Positions 1 through 7,993 of a DNA stretch of 64,000 nt are shown here, in pieces (the first letter of the stretch is position 1; each line of letters begins with the position of its first letter). Source of the stretch: Candidatus Bathyarchaeota archaeon A05DMB-3. Lineage in GTDB: Archaea > Thermoproteota > Bathyarchaeia > Bathyarchaeales > Bathycorpusculaceae. Location: NCBI GenBank assembly GCA_019685555.1, contig JABFQN010000004.1, positions 1 to 64,000 of the forward strand, in the 5' to 3' direction. The notes under the pieces are model-generated. The model made no database searches. It was not told where the DNA came from and was given only the letters and a program-made list of their open reading frames with translations. Both the position numbers and the translations under genes were made by a program.

Positions 1-1082
1 TTTATGCCATAACGTAATGCTCGCCTTACAATGCGCTCGTAGATTATGTTCCGTTCTGGCTGAGTGTATTCCTCTCGGAATCGGCTCCATCGTCCCAAGG
101 CGTTTTTACATCTGTCTTCAGGAACAAGCGGATAAGCATAGTTAACAGGGTCTCCATAATCATCCTCATCTGTGGGATAACCTTCTGGCGGAGTTAAATT
201 GCCTTTTCCTTCTCGGAATTTTATGCCATATTTCTCTTCTCTGCGCTTTGCAGCCTCATGGAGCTTCTCCCTTTCACCTTCTTCCTGTTTTCCACCTTTT
301 AAGGAACCGCCTTCCTCTTTTGTTGCGGGTTCAAAACTTCCATCATGATCTTGACAGTGTTTGCGGGCCTCGCTCTCGCTCCAAGTCTCAACTGGATAGC
401 GATAAGCCTGTTCAACAGAGCCAGCTTCAGGCTTATCTTTAGGCTTTCCGTAAATCACGCGGTAGGTTTTGCCGTTGTGTTTGCGTTCGCCACTGCCCAC
501 TATATCTAGCGTTTCGGGGTCTCTGAGCCTGCAAGCGTGCTCGTTTGGGTATGGATTAGCCCCCTTAAGTTTTCCGTCTATTCCTATGCCGCATAGTGGG
601 TAGCTGCATCTTCCAGTCCAGCTTCCAACAGCTACGTGGTCGATGAAAATGTCACGCATGACATAGTCGTATTGTTTACCGTTGAACTCGCCTTTTCGCG
701 GTTCGGGTTCCCAAAAGAATCCGATGCTGACGCTTTTCACTTTGCCCTTCTTTATGTCACTCAAATATTGTGGGCTGCATCGGTCTTTGTAGAAGGTTAA
801 ATCCGCTTTTATTCGGTCTTCCTCGAAAACTGCTTTTGAGACTGTCCCCTTTATGTCCTCAGCCTTTGTCAGAATAACCTCAGCAGGGTGATTTTCCACT
901 ATCCAAGCATTCTGAGCCGTGAAAGCCGCTTGCTCAATTTCTTCTGCAGGCTCGTAAACAAGCATACCATCATAATCATAAACATCCTCTTTCGTAATTA
1001 CAGCCGGCACGGTAAGCGTTTCATCATCCTCTCTAAACTCAAACTTGCCAGCTTCCAAAGATTTTAAAGCATACATTCTCAT
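1..1082 (-). CDS. Prohead protease-like / DUF2213-type virion protein (partial, C-terminus off window)
   Basis: Open minus-strand frame running off the left edge; 360 codons are visible from an ATG at 1082 (MRMYALKSLEAGKF). Residues about 20-160 look like the DUF2213/prohead protease family: an N-terminal barrel-like stretch, a conserved ENHP motif, a KADLTFYK strand, then KSVSIGF and a DHVAVG...GRC motif that in head-maturation proteases carries the active-site region. After about residue 160 comes a second, polar, charged segment (HACRLRDPETLDIVGSG, later SESEARKHCQDHDG) that is not part of the protease fold and may be a separate domain. The gene sits downstream of portal and terminase in the same direction, the usual place for the capsid maturation protease. 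Catalytic residues were not assigned, so the enzymatic role is inferred from family resemblance and position. Confidence 0.7.
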   Translation of the reverse strand, partial: MRMYALKSLEAGKFEFREDDETLTVPAVITKEDVYDYDGMLVYEPAEEIEQAAFTAQNAWIVENHPAEVILTKAEDIKGTVSKAVFEEDRIKADLTFYKDRCSPQYLSDIKKGKVKSVSIGFFWEPEPRKGEFNGKQYDYVMRDIFIDHVAVGSWTGRCSYPLCGIGIDGKLKGANPYPNEHACRLRDPETLDIVGSGERKHNGKTYRVIYGKPKDKPEAGSVEQAYRYPVETWSESEARKHCQDHDGSFEPATKEEGGSLKGGKQEEGEREKLHEAAKRREEKYGIKFREGKGNLTPPEGYPTDEDDYGDPVNYAYPLVPEDRCKNALGRWSRFREEYTQPERNIIYERIVRRALRYGI

Positions 1083-1105
1083 AGTTAACCAACCCTTGTT
1101 TTAGG

Positions 1106-1145
1106 ATGAGGCTGCGGGATTTGAACCCCCAACAATGGCTTAAGA
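1106..1145 (-). other. tRNA 3'-end-like fragment (possible attachment-site remnant)
   Basis: Read on the minus strand this stretch contains GGGGGTTCAAATCCCGC, which has the form of a tRNA T-arm, followed by a short acceptor-like tail. No matching 5' acceptor strand, D-arm or anticodon arm is found within the next 100 bases, where a coding frame ends instead, so it is not a functional tRNA. Integrative archaeal elements often carry tRNA 3' ends, so an att remnant is possible, but the match is short. Confidence 0.25.
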
Positions 1146-1146
1146 G

Positions 1147-1371
1147 CTATTCTTTAGTTGGGAAGGCTAAGCTTACGCCCGTTGCGAATCCGAGGGCAAA
1201 GCCGCCGAGCTCCGTGGATGCTGGCACAATGTCTGTGCCTGCAACAGCGTTTATGGCTATTCTGAAAAACAGAAAAGCCAGATACAATAGAAAGCCGCCG
1301 GACAATCCGCCTAAGACGCCTTTTGTTGCTATGCGACCGAAACGATTATTCCTTTCCTTTTGTTCAGACAC
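1147..1371 (-). CDS. Small two-helix membrane protein in provirus
   Basis: A 74-residue protein with a charged N-terminus (MSEQKERNNRFGR), then two hydrophobic stretches, about residues 18-42 and 52-70, separated by a short polar turn. It lies between the portal gene and the prohead protease-like gene, all on the minus strand. I do not recognise a family. A two-helix membrane protein of this size in a virus could be holin-like or a membrane-associated accessory protein, but the position in the head module does not favour lysis. Role unknown. Confidence 0.5.
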   Translation of the reverse strand: MSEQKERNNRFGRIATKGVLGGLSGGFLLYLAFLFFRIAINAVAGTDIVPASTELGGFALGFATGVSLAFPTKE

Positions 1372-1429
1372 GCATTTTCACCATGGAAAAACACTGAAGC
1401 CTGTCTTATTATTTTGATTAACCAAAATG

Positions 1430-2884
1430 TTAGCGAAGTCTTAACCCATACTCTTCAGCCCATGAATAAAACGTTTGCGTGCTTATTCCCAAATCTCTGC
1501 AGATCTTGTTAACGCTGTGGCCAGCAGCAATTCTATCCGCTAAAAGCTTGTCAACGGGCTTGCCGAACCTGCGTTCTAGCTGTAGTTTCCTTCTTGAAGT
1601 TACATGAGCATTGTTTGAAAACGCTGCTCCTTGAAGCTTGCTTAACCCTAAAACCACGTCGCCGCCTGGAATCCGCTCTAACCCTTCCAACTGCCTAATC
1701 TCGTTAACAGTCATCCAATTCGTCATAAGCGCCAACGCTCTCACTCTGTCAAGCTCAGCAGCAGCCTTATCACGCGGGTTAATCTCGAAACCGCCAAGCC
1801 ACCTAATCCTATAATGCACATCCGGAATCTGCTCTATCCTCATCAAGTCATCGATTAAACTCATTATCATGGGTTCGTAACGAGATTGACAATCACTAAT
1901 CAGCTTGAAATATTCACGCTCGTTAACCTCGCTTCCAGCAAGCTGACCAGCTTGTGCTCCGATAATCATTGGTTTTGGAATGCCAGAGCCAGCGCTTATA
2001 CGCTCCATAATAGCGCTATAATAGGGCTCAGGGTCTAAGGCTCTTCCCTCTAAGCCTTTAAACTCTATTTCTTGCTTGTCGCTTTTGAAGAGGCTTGTCT
2101 GCGCCGTTAAGGGACCCCATTCCCTAGCCCACTCTCTCAGCTGTTCTCTAGTTGCGCCCTTCACTGTTACAACGGGAAAACCGCTGCCATACCGATAAAG
2201 CGTCTGCCCCATACCCCAAGCAATATTGCGAATCACAGTCAAGTCGTCCCAGACAGGCTCCAAAACGCTCATGCCCTTCCAAGGATTGTCCAAAAGACGA
2301 GTTGCCAAATGAATAACACGAGAACAATGCACCTCAACCTCTCGCTTTTCAGCAATCCTAACCTTATAAGTGTGAGGCAAGCCAAAACCAGGACTTTCCT
2401 CGTTCTCGTCTATTTTAACTTCCGTAATCATTGTTGGCGCATAAGCTTGAAGGTTAACGATTTTCTCAGGGTTATCAACTGGATCCTTAAGTGTTTCAGC
2501 TTTATCTTGGTAGCCAATAACAATAATTGACCAGCCATAAGCCCTCTCAAAAACTGCAGCTTGCGTGAAAACATCCTTAGCATTAAGCAGCAACAAAACC
2601 TTCTGCACTTGCTCATTAAATTTTTCTTTGTCAACGCCTTCCTCAAGAGGCTCAACCTCAAACCACTTGTCAAAAACGTCATGGGCAACATGAAACGTAA
2701 GCAAATAAGCAATGGGCTCACGCCTCACAGCAAAAGTTATAGCCTCATGAGTTAAGGGTTGACCGAACTCAGTACCTAAACCTGTGTGGTAACGTTGAAT
2801 TTCAGCCTGTGTCCTATCTATAGGCACAGAGGCAACAGCAAACCTTCTCAGAACTTTCTGTAACGCGGTTCCAAAATTAACCAT
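1430..2884 (-). CDS. Phage portal protein (DUF1073-like) with C-terminal helix-turn-helix
   Basis: A 484-residue portal-type protein: the dodecameric ring through which DNA is packaged. Family-like features are the long alpha/beta body, the SVLEPVWDDLTVIRN helix about one third in, and the GIPKPMIIGAQAGQLAGSEVN segment near residue 310-330 that resembles DUF1073/anti-CBASS-type portals, followed by helices ending at IRQLEGLERIPGG. The start is taken at ATG 2884 (MVNFGTALQKV) because it overlaps the stop of the upstream small gene by eight bases; an upstream in-frame ATG at 2923 is possible. The last 45 residues (KLLADRIAAGHSVNKICRDLG then STQTFYSWAEEYGL) form a convincing helix-turn-helix of the Hin/transposase type, unusual for a portal. 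It follows the large terminase gene on the same strand, as expected of a packaging module. Confidence 0.82.
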   Translation of the reverse strand: MVNFGTALQKVLRRFAVASVPIDRTQAEIQRYHTGLGTEFGQPLTHEAITFAVRREPIAYLLTFHVAHDVFDKWFEVEPLEEGVDKEKFNEQVQKVLLLLNAKDVFTQAAVFERAYGWSIIVIGYQDKAETLKDPVDNPEKIVNLQAYAPTMITEVKIDENEESPGFGLPHTYKVRIAEKREVEVHCSRVIHLATRLLDNPWKGMSVLEPVWDDLTVIRNIAWGMGQTLYRYGSGFPVVTVKGATREQLREWAREWGPLTAQTSLFKSDKQEIEFKGLEGRALDPEPYYSAIMERISAGSGIPKPMIIGAQAGQLAGSEVNEREYFKLISDCQSRYEPMIMSLIDDLMRIEQIPDVHYRIRWLGGFEINPRDKAAAELDRVRALALMTNWMTVNEIRQLEGLERIPGGDVVLGLSKLQGAAFSNNAHVTSRRKLQLERRFGKPVDKLLADRIAAGHSVNKICRDLGISTQTFYSWAEEYGLRLR

Positions 2885-3035
2885 TACGCTCAGCCTTCCT
2901 TTTTGCTTCACGAAGAATTTCACGAATCACTTCTTGAATACTACGGGCATTACGCTTTTTCTGCTCCTCTAAAAGCCACAAGTAAAGCTCTGCATCAACG
3001 CTCTGCTGAAATATGGGCAAATTCAACAACACCAT
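2877..3035 (-). CDS. Small helical protein (52 aa), possible ribbon-helix-helix
   Basis: Short gene between terminase and portal. From ATG 3035 it reads MVLLNLPIFQQSVDAELY and ends in a basic helix (REILREAKRKAERNG). An N-terminal strand followed by two helices, with the middle sequence RNARSIQEVIREILREA, resembles a ribbon-helix-helix fold. Its stop overlaps the portal ATG by eight bases, suggesting translational coupling. It could be a small DNA-binding regulator; the virion role, if any, is unknown. Support is the open frame, the tight overlap and the lack of any other gene here. Confidence 0.5.
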   Translation of the reverse strand: MVLLNLPIFQQSVDAELYLWLLEEQKKRNARSIQEVIREILREAKRKAERNG

Positions 3036-3107
3036 CAACTATGTTTAAGCCAAGAAAATAAAAGAAAATCTGAACACGTAAACTAATAAATCAAAAAGTT
3101 CAGAGTA

Positions 3108-4463
3108 CTAAAAGAAGATGAATGAGTCAGGCTTGCCTTCTGCTTCTTGTCTTGTTGCAGCCACTGCTAGGGCTAGGCTCCAGAAGCGGTCATCATGCGT
3201 CCCTTCTGGATGCGAGAATCTAATTTTTCCATCTTTTGTCAATTCGAAACGTTCAATGTTTAATTCTGCAATTAAATCTGAGTCGTATGGAATTTTAAGC
3301 CTTTTTTGAACCATGCACTGTTTAAGCCATTGAGCCATCTTCTCTTTTGTTTCTTGAGTGAATTTTACGCCTTCAGCCTCTGTTATTCCAGCGTTAACCA
3401 TGTCCTCAACAATGTAGTCGCCCACGCCTGACATGTCAACATAAACCTTGTTTATTGTTTGCCAACGGTCGCATAATGTTTTAACATAGCCTATGACACT
3501 TGCGTATGGAGTCCTTAACGGAAACCTGTGCATATGGATTAATTTTATAGAATTATCTTCTATCTGCACTACTGCTAATACGCTGTAATCCTGATACTTG
3601 CCCAAGTCAAGCCCAGCGTAAAACTCGCCTTTTGCTGCTTCTTCAAAATTGCAGTATTCGAGCATGTGGTCTATGCAGCTTGTAATTAATGCTTGGGAAA
3701 GCCAAACATTCTCGTCTTCAGCCCACTCCGCCAACATCTCCCTTCGCCAACGCCAAGGATCACCCTCATACTCCTTCCGCTTCTTGTTAAGCCACTCCTC
3801 AGTGATTGGTCCTTTCGGCTCGCGAGCCTGCTCATAGGTTACGTGGCTTTTTCCAAAATGCTCAAAAGCCTTATCGTTGAAAAGCTTCCAAAAAACGCTA
3901 TCTGTTGTCCAAGGAGTGCTGCTGGCAATAAACTTGCCGTTCGTGGTCGCCAAAGTGAAGCTTATAGCGTCAAACATTTCCTCATCATTGGGAATAAAAT
4001 TCATCTCGTCACAGTAGACGCAATGGAGCGTAAAACCACGCAGGTTATGAGGCGCATTTGGAAACGCTTGAATTATGCTGCCGTTTTTAAGCCTCACAAT
4101 AGTCCGCTGGGGCTTTCCGACAAGCCTTCCTGGAACTTTGGTGAGGAAATAGTTGATTTTTGTTATGGGAATCATTGTTTGACGCCAGCTTGGACCCACA
4201 ACCGCAATGTGCGAAGCCGGGTGCGTCAAGGCGTAGTGTAGAAGCCAAGCAGCAATAAGGTGGGTTTTTCCGCTTTGTCTACACCAACGCAAAGCCACAT
4301 CATCATATTTGTCTAAAAGCTCTGCAGCCTCGAGTTGATATTCTGTTAGTTTTAACTTCAGAAATTTTTGGCAGAACTCCACGAAACTAGCTGGGATTTC
4401 CGCCTGTTGCGCTTGCATCTCGCTCTTCAACTTTTCCAGCTTTTCCCTTTGCCTTTGCTTCAT
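3108..4463 (-). CDS. terL: Terminase large subunit
   Basis: A 451-residue DNA-packaging motor with both classic domains. The N-terminal ATPase has a Walker A variant WCRQSGKTH near residues 60-68, a Walker B CVYCDEMN near 148-155 with the catalytic acidic pair, and a coupling motif SSTPW near 181-185. The C-terminal RNase H-like nuclease has its acidic residues at GLDLGKYQDYS (D286), YVDMSGVGD (D343) and THDDRFW (D424/D425). All motifs are intact, so it should be functional. It overlaps the end of the upstream putative small subunit gene by 77 bases and is followed by the small helical protein and portal. This is the strongest evidence that the left region is a Caudoviricetes-type provirus. 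Confidence 0.95.
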   Translation of the reverse strand: MKQRQREKLEKLKSEMQAQQAEIPASFVEFCQKFLKLKLTEYQLEAAELLDKYDDVALRWCRQSGKTHLIAAWLLHYALTHPASHIAVVGPSWRQTMIPITKINYFLTKVPGRLVGKPQRTIVRLKNGSIIQAFPNAPHNLRGFTLHCVYCDEMNFIPNDEEMFDAISFTLATTNGKFIASSTPWTTDSVFWKLFNDKAFEHFGKSHVTYEQAREPKGPITEEWLNKKRKEYEGDPWRWRREMLAEWAEDENVWLSQALITSCIDHMLEYCNFEEAAKGEFYAGLDLGKYQDYSVLAVVQIEDNSIKLIHMHRFPLRTPYASVIGYVKTLCDRWQTINKVYVDMSGVGDYIVEDMVNAGITEAEGVKFTQETKEKMAQWLKQCMVQKRLKIPYDSDLIAELNIERFELTKDGKIRFSHPEGTHDDRFWSLALAVAATRQEAEGKPDSFIFF

Positions 4464-4782
4464 TCACCAAACGCTCCAACTCATCCAACTGCACATCTAT
4501 CTGGCGTTCGTCAAAACCTGAAGCCACACTGTTCATGATTTGGGCGATGTAGGCTGCAACCCTAGCCCACATCTGCCTCTGCTTAAGCGTAACCTTAACC
4601 GCCACGCCATCCTCATTTTGTGTCTTAACCTTGCCCTTAGCAAGGGCTACAGCCAAATCGAAAAGTTCCTGGAGGCTGTTAAGGGTTTTACCACGAATAT
4701 GTTGTGTGTCAACTTTAATGGTTTCCTTAAGCTCAGCCAAACGCTTGGCAATCATCATTTTGCGACTGGTTTTGCCTCCCAA
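4387..4782 (-). CDS. Putative terminase small subunit
   Basis: A 131-residue, mostly helical charged protein immediately upstream of terL and overlapping it. It begins MGGKTSRKMMIAKRLAELKE, has a central hydrophobic helix (QMWARVAAYIAQIMNSVASG), then an acidic helix (QIDVQLDELERLVNEAK) and a lysine-rich tail. Small terminase subunits are helical, poorly conserved and encoded just before TerL, which is the basis of the call; no helix-turn-helix is obvious. The overlap with terL suggests coupled translation. Confidence 0.5.
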   Translation of the reverse strand: MGGKTSRKMMIAKRLAELKETIKVDTQHIRGKTLNSLQELFDLAVALAKGKVKTQNEDGVAVKVTLKQRQMWARVAAYIAQIMNSVASGFDERQIDVQLDELERLVNEAKAKGKAGKVEERDASATGGNPS

Positions 4783-4795
4783 AATCTAGACCCCC

Positions 4796-5050
4796 CTACG
4801 TTTTTTGCGTCAAGAAAATGCCCGTAATGTTACCAACAAGCAACGAAATAGCATTGAAGATTTCAGCATTCCACTTTCCCAAAACAATTATGTGAACAGC
4901 CTCCAGAACCGTCAAACAGGCGACCATGCCGAGGCTGAAGTAAACAGCATAAAGCAACCTTTCACTCGGAGCGACCTTAACCTCAATCTGCTTACGCTTA
5001 TGCGTTGTCCGAATAGTTTTTGTTAAAGCCTGCCTAATCGGGTTTTTCAT
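4796..5050 (-). CDS. Small membrane protein, possibly holin-like
   Basis: An 84-residue protein with a basic N-terminal 25 residues (MKNPIRQALTKTIRTTHKRK) and two hydrophobic helices, about 31-53 and 60-80, ending FLTQKT. Its start codon overlaps the stop of the upstream gene in an ATGA arrangement, and the next gene downstream is the putative small terminase. Size, two helices and viral setting would suit a holin, but archaeal viruses rarely have recognised holins and the family is not known to me, so the function stays open. Confidence 0.45.
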   Translation of the reverse strand: MKNPIRQALTKTIRTTHKRKQIEVKVAPSERLLYAVYFSLGMVACLTVLEAVHIIVLGKWNAEIFNAISLLVGNITGIFLTQKT

Positions 5051-5454
5051 TCTTCATTCCCCAGAAGCGTTATTCTCCGCATTAGGCGTCTGGCTCTGCC
5101 ATGGATGAAGGCTTGCTGGCACACACGAACATTCTCTGCGTTCATCAGTTTAGGAAGTAAAACCCGAATGTTCTCAACAGTGCCCACAGGAATTATTGTA
5201 CAGTCAATCTGCCCATAGCCTTGAGCAAAAAGCCATTGGCTCGCCACAAGCACGATATGTTTAGCGATTTTCCCAAAAGCTCCTATGTAAACTCCATAGC
5301 TTGTAACTGGTAAGTCTATTTCTGCTCCAGCAGCTCCAGCCTCACGTAGTTCCTCAACAGTTTCCAATCTTCCTCGAGAAGCATCAAGCCACGTAACCTC
5401 GATTAAGTCGCCTAACTGCAAATCGCCCAGCTGCTTAAGCACTCTCTTATTCAA
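5047..5454 (-). CDS. Conserved-looking proviral protein of unknown function (135 aa)
   Basis: Begins MNKRVLKQLGDLQLGDLIEVTWLDASRG; the GDLIEVTWLD segment looks like the start of a small beta-barrel (SH3-like). Further on are an alanine-rich turn (REAGAAGAEI) and a mixed strand/helix region with a cysteine pair that is not a clear zinc site. It ends in a basic stretch (GRARRLMRRITLLGNEE). It is the first gene of the packaging transcription unit and overlaps the membrane-protein gene by four bases. Family not recognised. Confidence 0.45.
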   Translation of the reverse strand: MNKRVLKQLGDLQLGDLIEVTWLDASRGRLETVEELREAGAAGAEIDLPVTSYGVYIGAFGKIAKHIVLVASQWLFAQGYGQIDCTIIPVGTVENIRVLLPKLMNAENVRVCQQAFIHGRARRLMRRITLLGNEE

Positions 5455-5576
5455 GTAGCTTCACTGAAAAAGCAAGGCGTAAAAGCATTTTAAAAACAAA
5501 TTTGAACCACAAAACTAACAAGTTAAATATTAAATAAAAGAAATTGGCTTGAAATAACAAAATAAGGGGATGAAAA

Positions 5577-7922
5577 GTGCAGGATTCAAACATAGATTTG
5601 AGAGATATTGAGATCAGTATAAAAGATGCTTTCTTCGGGGAAATATATGATAGAATAAAAGGAATTCTAACTCCCAAGCTTGTATTTTTCGTTGGAGCGG
5701 GCATTTCAAACCCTTCTCCTTCAAATCTACCACTTTTTGGAAAATTAAATGAACAATTAATTCGTTTAACAACAGGAGGTCTGCTGAATAAAGATGAGTA
5801 TAAGTTTTTGAGTGCTAAAATTAGACCCGAAGTTGTACTTCAAATTTTAAGAGAGGCGTTGCCGAAACAATTAATGTATGACATTCTAACTTTTATAAGA
5901 AACATTATGGCAAAAGCCGAACCAAACCATTTCCATTTCTTTTTGGCACAAGCATTAAAGCATGGTTGTTGGGTATTTACGACAAACTATGATAACTTAA
6001 TAGAAAAAGCCTACGAAAAAATGGGTTTAAACATCGATAAAGAAGGACGCAAATGTTATGCTGATAAGCATTTTACCCAGTTCGTTGAAGAGCATTTAAA
6101 AAAGGGAAAAAGAGTTGAAGGGTATCTATTCAAGTTACATGGCAGTATTGAAGATATCCAATCTATTTTAGATACTCTTACAGAAGTGGGAAAAGGTTTA
6201 AGTGAGCCGAAAAAAGAAGTGCTCGAGTATTTCTGGCAGAACTTCAATTTTGTCTTTATTGGTTATAGTTGTCGAGATGATTTTGATATATTTCCTGAAC
6301 TTCTGAAGTTACCCGGTGAAAAGAGTGTATGTTGGTTCAGCTATGTGAAAGATGGGTTGGACACCATAATATTTGGTAAGAGAGGAATTGAACTTGAATA
6401 TGAACAAGAAAAAAATAAGCCGCTAGGTGAATCAAAAAACTGGGAAACTATAAATGTCAATGAGCTTCTTCTGAGAAGAAAGAATTCGATAAAGGTACTC
6501 TGCAATCCTAGCGCATTTGTTCAGAAAATGGTAAAAGTGTTTCCTGAATGCAAGTTTATTGAGAAGGATATTTTAGAAGACGAAGAGATAAAAGAGCACT
6601 TTGCGTTGTTATCAAAAAATATAGATAAATATCACAAATATCTTATTGCTGGTCGTCTATTTGACTACCTAGAAATTTTTGATAAAGCTGAGGAATATTT
6701 TAATAAAGCTGAAAGTTCATCACGAAAGGAAGAAGAAAAAGCGATTGCTCAAAAATGGCTTGCCGATACTTATTTTAGAAAAGAAGAACCGGAGATGTAC
6801 CGGAGAGCAACAGAAACTTTAACGCAAAAAACATTGCCGTTTTATGAAAAGAAAGGTGATACTTTTAGAATTGCACAGATTTGTATTGATATAGCAAACA
6901 ATTTACGAAGACTTAGGGAGTTTCCTGAAGCGTTGAAATATATAGGAAGAGCTAAAAATATACTCGAAAGATTAATCCAAGAACACAAAGAAAAAGAGCA
7001 TTCTAGTCTGGAGTATGGAAAATGCCTAAATATTTTTGGGTTAACCTTTATGGGCATAGGAGATTCTCAAAGAAATTTGCAAGAGCTTCAAAAGGGATTG
7101 GAATTTTGCGAAACAAGTCGCAAAATAAGAGAATTAACAGGCGATAAAAGTTCAGTTGCTGATTCCGAAAATGCGATTGGTTTAATTTTGCGTATTATGG
7201 CTAACCACTTGAAACAAACCACTAGAGAAAGGGCTATTCGATTAACAAGTAGTGAGGAAGAAATAGTAGTAAATGGGTTGACATTAAAGGGCGGGGCACT
7301 GAAGTACTTAAAAGATGCGTTAGATAAGAAAGAGAGGGTTGGTGATTATAGAGGGTCCCAACAATGTCTCAGAAATTTGGCATTATCGCATGATTTACTT
7401 GGAGAGATTATTCCGGAAGAGTATAGAAAACATTTTTTGCAGGCTACTGAATATCTTAAAGAAATGTTAGACTATATGGAGAGGATGCCCAATCCTCCCT
7501 TAGATAGATATCTGGATACGCAATTTTGGCTTGGTAAGGACTATAGAAAAGCAGAATGTTACAGTAATGCCATTGAAGTACTAAGAACAGTTGTGAGAGG
7601 GAGAGACGAAATAGGAGATTGGCATAATAAAGCAAGATCCCTAGATGAGTTGCGAGAATGTTATGATAAGGTTGGTGAAAAAGAAAAATGCATTAAATGC
7701 TGTAATGAAATTAAAATGGTATACGAAAGTGTTTTGGAAGATATAAACAAACTAGAAGAGATTAAAAAGAATGAAATCAAATTCAGGAACGCTGTCGAAG
7801 AAATTTTGCCAAACACAGAGAATTCATTCCGAAGACTTGGATTGGAATCTTCAGCAAAGCAGATTTCTAATATCATTAAAAAACTTAGATTAATAAAAGA
7901 AGTAGCGACTGAGAATCTTTAA
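5577..7922 (+). CDS. SIR2-like NADase with C-terminal TPR array (putative defence effector)
   Basis: A 781-residue protein starting at GTG 5577, seven bases after an AGGGGA ribosome site. The N-terminal 250 residues are a SIR2_2-type domain: nucleotide-binding FFVGAGIS at 37-44, TTNYDNLIEKA at 135-145 with the conserved Asn/Asp, KLHGS at 186-190 with the catalytic His, and FIGYSCRDDFDI at 227-238. After about residue 340 the protein is a long run of helix pairs typical of tetratricopeptide repeats (AGRLFDYLEIFDKAEEYF; later EALKYIGRAKNI). Domains of this kind in prokaryotic defence proteins degrade NAD on phage sensing, with the repeats serving as sensor; that role is inferred. The gene is markedly more AT-rich than the viral genes on either side and is in opposite orientation, indicating cargo acquired separately. 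Confidence 0.88.
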   Translation: MQDSNIDLRDIEISIKDAFFGEIYDRIKGILTPKLVFFVGAGISNPSPSNLPLFGKLNEQLIRLTTGGLLNKDEYKFLSAKIRPEVVLQILREALPKQLMYDILTFIRNIMAKAEPNHFHFFLAQALKHGCWVFTTNYDNLIEKAYEKMGLNIDKEGRKCYADKHFTQFVEEHLKKGKRVEGYLFKLHGSIEDIQSILDTLTEVGKGLSEPKKEVLEYFWQNFNFVFIGYSCRDDFDIFPELLKLPGEKSVCWFSYVKDGLDTIIFGKRGIELEYEQEKNKPLGESKNWETINVNELLLRRKNSIKVLCNPSAFVQKMVKVFPECKFIEKDILEDEEIKEHFALLSKNIDKYHKYLIAGRLFDYLEIFDKAEEYFNKAESSSRKEEEKAIAQKWLADTYFRKEEPEMYRRATETLTQKTLPFYEKKGDTFRIAQICIDIANNLRRLREFPEALKYIGRAKNILERLIQEHKEKEHSSLEYGKCLNIFGLTFMGIGDSQRNLQELQKGLEFCETSRKIRELTGDKSSVADSENAIGLILRIMANHLKQTTRERAIRLTSSEEEIVVNGLTLKGGALKYLKDALDKKERVGDYRGSQQCLRNLALSHDLLGEIIPEEYRKHFLQATEYLKEMLDYMERMPNPPLDRYLDTQFWLGKDYRKAECYSNAIEVLRTVVRGRDEIGDWHNKARSLDELRECYDKVGEKEKCIKCCNEIKMVYESVLEDINKLEEIKKNEIKFRNAVEEILPNTENSFRRLGLESSAKQISNIIKKLRLIKEVATENL

Positions 7923-7993
7923 AAAATTATATGTGTGTTGTGAAACAAAAAGCGAACTTTTTTGGGGATATAAATAGGCGTTGCATAAAGGAA

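Noticed and set aside
1106-1180. A complete tRNA gene on the minus strand
   Set aside because: Only the T-arm and a tail fit; there is no pairing acceptor strand, D-arm or anticodon arm, and a coding frame occupies the space.
1106-1417. A plus-strand frame of 103 codons overlapping the small membrane protein gene
   Set aside because: It runs antisense through the small two-helix membrane protein gene and the tRNA-like scrap, has no ribosome site and an implausible composition.
3693-4241. A plus-strand frame of 182 codons
   Set aside because: It lies entirely antisense to the terminase large subunit, whose motifs are unambiguous; the frame is a by-product of its codon usage.
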